A stretch of DNA of 22,593 bases from Rhizophagus sp. LPA8_4_AMF. Taxonomy: Eukaryota > Glomeromycota > Glomeromycetes > Glomerales > Glomeraceae. Under the pieces are notes generated by a model. It saw nothing but the letters and a program-made list of their open reading frames with translations. It made no database searches and was not told where the DNA came from. This document shows positions 18,969 through 22,593 of this stretch, in pieces. Made by a program: the position numbers and the translations under genes. Numbering within the stretch: position 1 is the stretch's first letter; each line of letters opens with the position of its first letter. The stretch covers positions 1 to 22,593 of the forward strand of contig JADRCO010001097.1 in the NCBI GenBank assembly GCA_021464525.1, given 5' to 3'.

Positions 18969-20254
18969 AAAAAATAAAATAATGATTTTTCTATATTGAA
19001 GAAAATCTTACTGAGGACTCATTGAAATGATTGAGCGTTTTCTGTTAATTGAAGATCATTGAATAAAAAGGATGGTTTTTAGTTCGCTTCTTGTTCATCA
19101 AAATGGAACTCTCTGAAACTTTCGGTATTTCAGTTTTTGGCCAATCAGATCAATCATAAAGTATAAATAGGCAAATTCTTTGTTTGGGATCACAGATTTG
19201 TAATTTTTTTATTTATAATTCTGGCCAATTTTATAATTCCGACCTAAATTACATGTTACTATTTTCTTCCATTTTTCTGAAAACTAGGAAGTGATCACTG
19301 GCCACAATAATAATGTGACGCATGCAAAACCTTTTTGTAATTTAATAGGAGCTTTTTTATATAATATTATTATAAATTTATCATAATATTTTAAAATTAA
19401 TACACGGACATTGACAACATTTGTTTCAATACTATTGAAAGTCTTTAAGAGAAAAAATGATCGGTCTAAAGTTTTAACGTTAATAATCCTTAAAACCATT
19501 ATTTTATTTACCTGATAGCATAAAGAGAAAATTTTATGTTAATTAACTTCGAGTTTAATAATAATATTTAATCATTGCTATAATAATTGTAATAGACAAG
19601 ACTATAAAATCCCTTTCGTCTAGATTATAATCGATAAATTAATTATGTAAATCGTCAATTTACAGTATAATGTAATATCATTCTATAATGTAAAAAAAAA
19701 GAAAATATAAGAAATATTGGATCAAATTTCATGATTATAAATATGGATTTTAAAAAATATATAAAAGATTTTAGAAAATTAAATGTTCAGTAATAAATTT
19801 TTTGAAAGATTAATTAGTTATTTTAGCTGTTGGTGTTAAATATTCTTTAAATATAAAGTTATATTTGGGAAACTTTATTTAATACAATACAATTTAAAAA
19901 AAGTAAGAAAATTATGATTAAAATCAAGTCCTCAAAAGTTCCAATAACTTTAAAAGTGTGTTTGCGCTACTATCTGGAATATTTTAAATCTAGAATTAAA
20001 CATGGCTATTATAACATCTGGTACTACAACAACCACTCCTCAATGGTAAAAGGAATTTTTTAAGAAAAAAATTCGAATTGGAGAGAAATCAATGTTATTA
20101 AGGAATTCATAAAATTGGAAGGGATAAGGGCTGCCAAAATATTATGCCCAAACAACTTAGTCTCGAAAGTATTATCATGCACTTGGAGAGTGATTTTAAT
20201 TTCTGATTTTATAATAGTTATTAATTCTAATACAGTATATACTACCCTCATATC
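18969..20254. other. intergenic region between the inverted-repeat element and gene F
   Basis: I see no supportable gene. The open frames here on both strands are short, AT-driven and mostly lack ATG starts. A short plus-strand ATG frame at about 20002 (MAIITSGTTTTTPQW) stops after 15 codons and has no recognised partner. The 3' flank of gene F presumably lies at the right end. Confidence 0.45.
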
Positions 20255-22593
20255 TCAACTGTGTACTTTCAATTGTTTGATTTCTTCACAACTAGATGCT
20301 GCAGTGGACTCAGGAGACAAATAAATGCTTACGTTTAGTGCTTCAAGAACGGCAAAATAAGGGGAAGCTATGCCATATGTTTGGTATGGTGTTATCCACT
20401 TTGCATGAAGGATACCAAGAGCTTTTCCTCTTTCATCTATAATGCTTGCCCCTGAGTCGCCATATTCATACTCTCCAGATTCAAATTTAAATGCCAATTG
20501 ACGATCAAACCACTTAATAGGATAGCATTTCTTACGATTTTGACGAATTTCTGAATCTAATCGTGACTTCATATATCCAATAAAAATTCTTTGATCTTCA
20601 TTACTATAAATGGGAATATTTTTTTCCATTTCTAACTTCTTTGCAATTTTAATGCTTTCATTTGTCAAGCTACAGGCAATAGCTTGTTCAGTAGGAAGTA
20701 ATTTCCCAATAGTAAGACCCGTAGTTCGTCCTACTTTAAAAACTTTAGTATCATAATCAAAATTTTTAAAATCTTGTCTAGTATAAACACCTTCTAAATA
20801 AGTTGGAAGTCCATTATTTGTGAAGTAATTCGAAAAGATTGGAAATTCTTTTGAGCGTAACATACGATTCTTATTACTAAAACTACAAAACCCGGCATCA
20901 ACACCATAATTCTTGTTATCTACACTTGAGAGGAAGTTTTTTCGCATACCTCTTACATGAATAGCCAGAGTTGAATCCCTTTTTTCTGCTATTTTAAGTT
21001 TTCTTTCCATTTCTTCAATTTCATCAATATATTCACTTTTCCTTGCTCCTGATGCTTGGGATAGTCCAAGTAATTCATTTAATTTACTTTTTGGCTCAAA
21101 TAAGTCTTCATATGAAGGTTGATAAACAACATTATTTTGGGTATCTAATTCATTAAATTTGAGCACATGTTCACATGAAATAATGCCAATCCGCTTTGGT
21201 GATTCATTTTCATAAGCTACAGCACTTAAAGTACCGGTTGTATTTTCTTTTTCTAACCCTATACCTATACTTGATCCTAATTTAACATCTTCTTGATAAC
21301 GTCGACAAGTATCTATACCTAAACCAACACAAGGGGTTGCAGTACATGCTTCAACAACATCTACCGGAAATCCACAAATTTTCTCTGGAAATAAACCACC
21401 ACAGCCGCGACGTAAAATACCCTTTTGGCGAACATATAATATAATTGCTGGTATTTCAGTCAATTGTCCATTAATTCGTTTATATCCAGTACTCATGCCA
21501 ACCAGATTATAATGTTTTTCACGGAATGCTAATTCTAATTCATTATCTAAAGCTTCATTAAATTTCTTTTTCAGATCTTGCGGGATCTCTATTGAATTTG
21601 GTAATGGGTCATCAGCGCTAGCAAATCTTTCCTCTTCCGCAGTAAAATAAATTACTTGATTATCCGCAATCGTTTCCATCTTAGTATTTGAATGCAAACC
21701 ACGTGTAATCACATAAACGTGCCATGTTGTATTACTCTCAAAGTATTCTTCGATAGGTTGACCCCAAAATATATCTACAACATCATCTTTCATATATAGC
21801 TCACAGAGACGTGTTTCAAGTGCATCACTCCAGAATATAGAGTCTTTTACTATATTTAACAAGATTTAAGATTAATGTTAATAACAGAAAATTATGAAAT
21901 ATGCATTATTTTTTTTACAAAATTATCTAAAAAAAGTAAAAATTAATATCTTTAAAATCTTACCATTGGAAAATAATTCTTCTTGCTTCTCTGAATGATT
22001 CGGACTATTATGTATTCTAGTTTCATCTATTTCATCTAAATATAATAGATAAATAAATTATTAACACAATTATCTAAATATTGAATATTCTTTATAATTA
22101 ATCTTATTAAAAGAATTATAATGTTTGTGTGCGTATTATAACCAAAAATAACTTCTTTTATTAAGTAAAGAAAAGGTTAGACTGGAAACTTAATAAGAAT
22201 TATAAACTTACTGCATATACTAATGGAAGAATACTGAACAGATTCAGCACTAGCTTGCGATTCTGAAGTTAAATTATCACTACCTTTAATAAACATTCCA
22301 TTTTATTTTTATTAATATCATTAAAAATAAAAATATGAATAGGAACAATAAATAAAATACCTTTGACTAATTTGCTTGTAACATTATTCCCAAAACCCAT
22401 TCTTTCAAATTCATCCAATATTTCATTAATAGTTGGTCTTTGTTCAGGTTCTTGATTCCAACATTTTTTATAGAGCTTTTCATATTTTTCAGGAGTACCA
22501 GGAACTGTAACTTCACGAATACCAGTATTAATAGAAATAGCAAGTGCAACTATATTATCATTATCTTTAAATGGAGGATATCCACTAGAAATT
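20255..22593 (-). CDS. gene F (partial): TKL kinase fused to trypsin-like serine peptidase
   Basis: Four exons are visible: 22593-22361 (cut by the window edge), 22283-22212, 22035-21964 and 21849-20255, giving about 656 visible residues. Every junction is GT...AG in phase 1 and no stop intervenes. Exon a is a kinase C-lobe ([44 protein letters not shown]) close to gene D's second kinase; the N-lobe and catalytic loop lie outside. Exons b and c encode a Ser/Glu-rich linker of about 48 residues. Exon d is a chymotrypsin-like peptidase. Counting from its first codon, the candidate triad is His228 in SCEHV, Asp318 in GVDAGF and Ser466 in GDSGAS, with a VGRTTGLTIG strand between. The first ATG of exon d comes only after the conserved DALETRLCELY segment, which argues that translation enters from upstream. 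A separate protease gene starting inside exon d is the alternative. The pairing suggests phosphorylation-controlled proteolysis, by inference. Confidence 0.75.

Noticed and set aside
19284-19499. A minus-strand 71-residue frame.
   Set aside because: It has no coding-like composition, neighbours or recognisable motif.
21850-21862. Starting the peptidase at 21862.
   Set aside because: That codon is TTG, and an intron acceptor (AATATAG) lies inside this stretch at 21850. The preceding exons join in phase.

Overview
The window looks like nuclear DNA of an arbuscular mycorrhizal fungus (Glomeromycotina, Rhizophagus-like). Three things suggest this. The DNA is very AT-rich. The genes are split by short introns (mostly 64-102 bp, GT...AG) that hold phase across long reading frames. 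The gene content, tyrosine-kinase-like (TKL) domains joined to Sel1-like repeats and a trypsin-like peptidase, is typical of the expanded families of that group. Species cannot be set from the sequence alone, and no database search was run.

Layout. 1-3398: no intact gene; GC-richer repeat islands (473-566, 1183-1305), a ~117-bp tandem repeat (776-1060) and a broken signal-peptide-like frame (1760-1954, minus). 3399-3690 (minus): relic of a coiled-coil gene. 3864-6322 (minus, gene C): six exons encoding an intact-looking TKL kinase fused to a pseudokinase. 6323-8736: a short pogo-like MITE (6861-7030) and a foldback-like element of TTCGGC-type repeats (7611-8332). 8737-10881 (minus, gene B): MLKL-like helical N-terminus, pseudokinase, Sel1-like repeats. 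11742-about 14200 (plus, gene D): tandem kinase with a dead first and intact second kinase domain. 15554-17664 (plus, gene E): close paralogue of B. 18351-18968: transposon-like element with ~100-bp terminal inverted repeats. 20255-22593 (minus, gene F, running off the right edge): TKL kinase C-lobe spliced in phase to a trypsin-like serine peptidase.

How the genes relate. B and E share a 4-helix-bundle-like N-terminus, a pseudokinase in which DFG is NFE or KFE, and Sel1-like repeats. C carries the same pseudokinase without the N-terminus or the repeats, fused behind an active-type kinase. D carries a decayed paralogue of C's first kinase in front of a second kinase with intact catalytic residues. 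F joins a kinase related to D's second kinase to a protease. The window therefore holds five linked signalling genes built from a few shuffled modules: active kinase, pseudokinase, membrane-killer-like bundle, Sel1 repeats and protease. The arrangement recalls MLKL-type cell death, tandem-kinase immune receptors and JAK-like kinase/pseudokinase pairs. A role in regulated cell death or self/non-self recognition is my inference and is not shown by the sequence.
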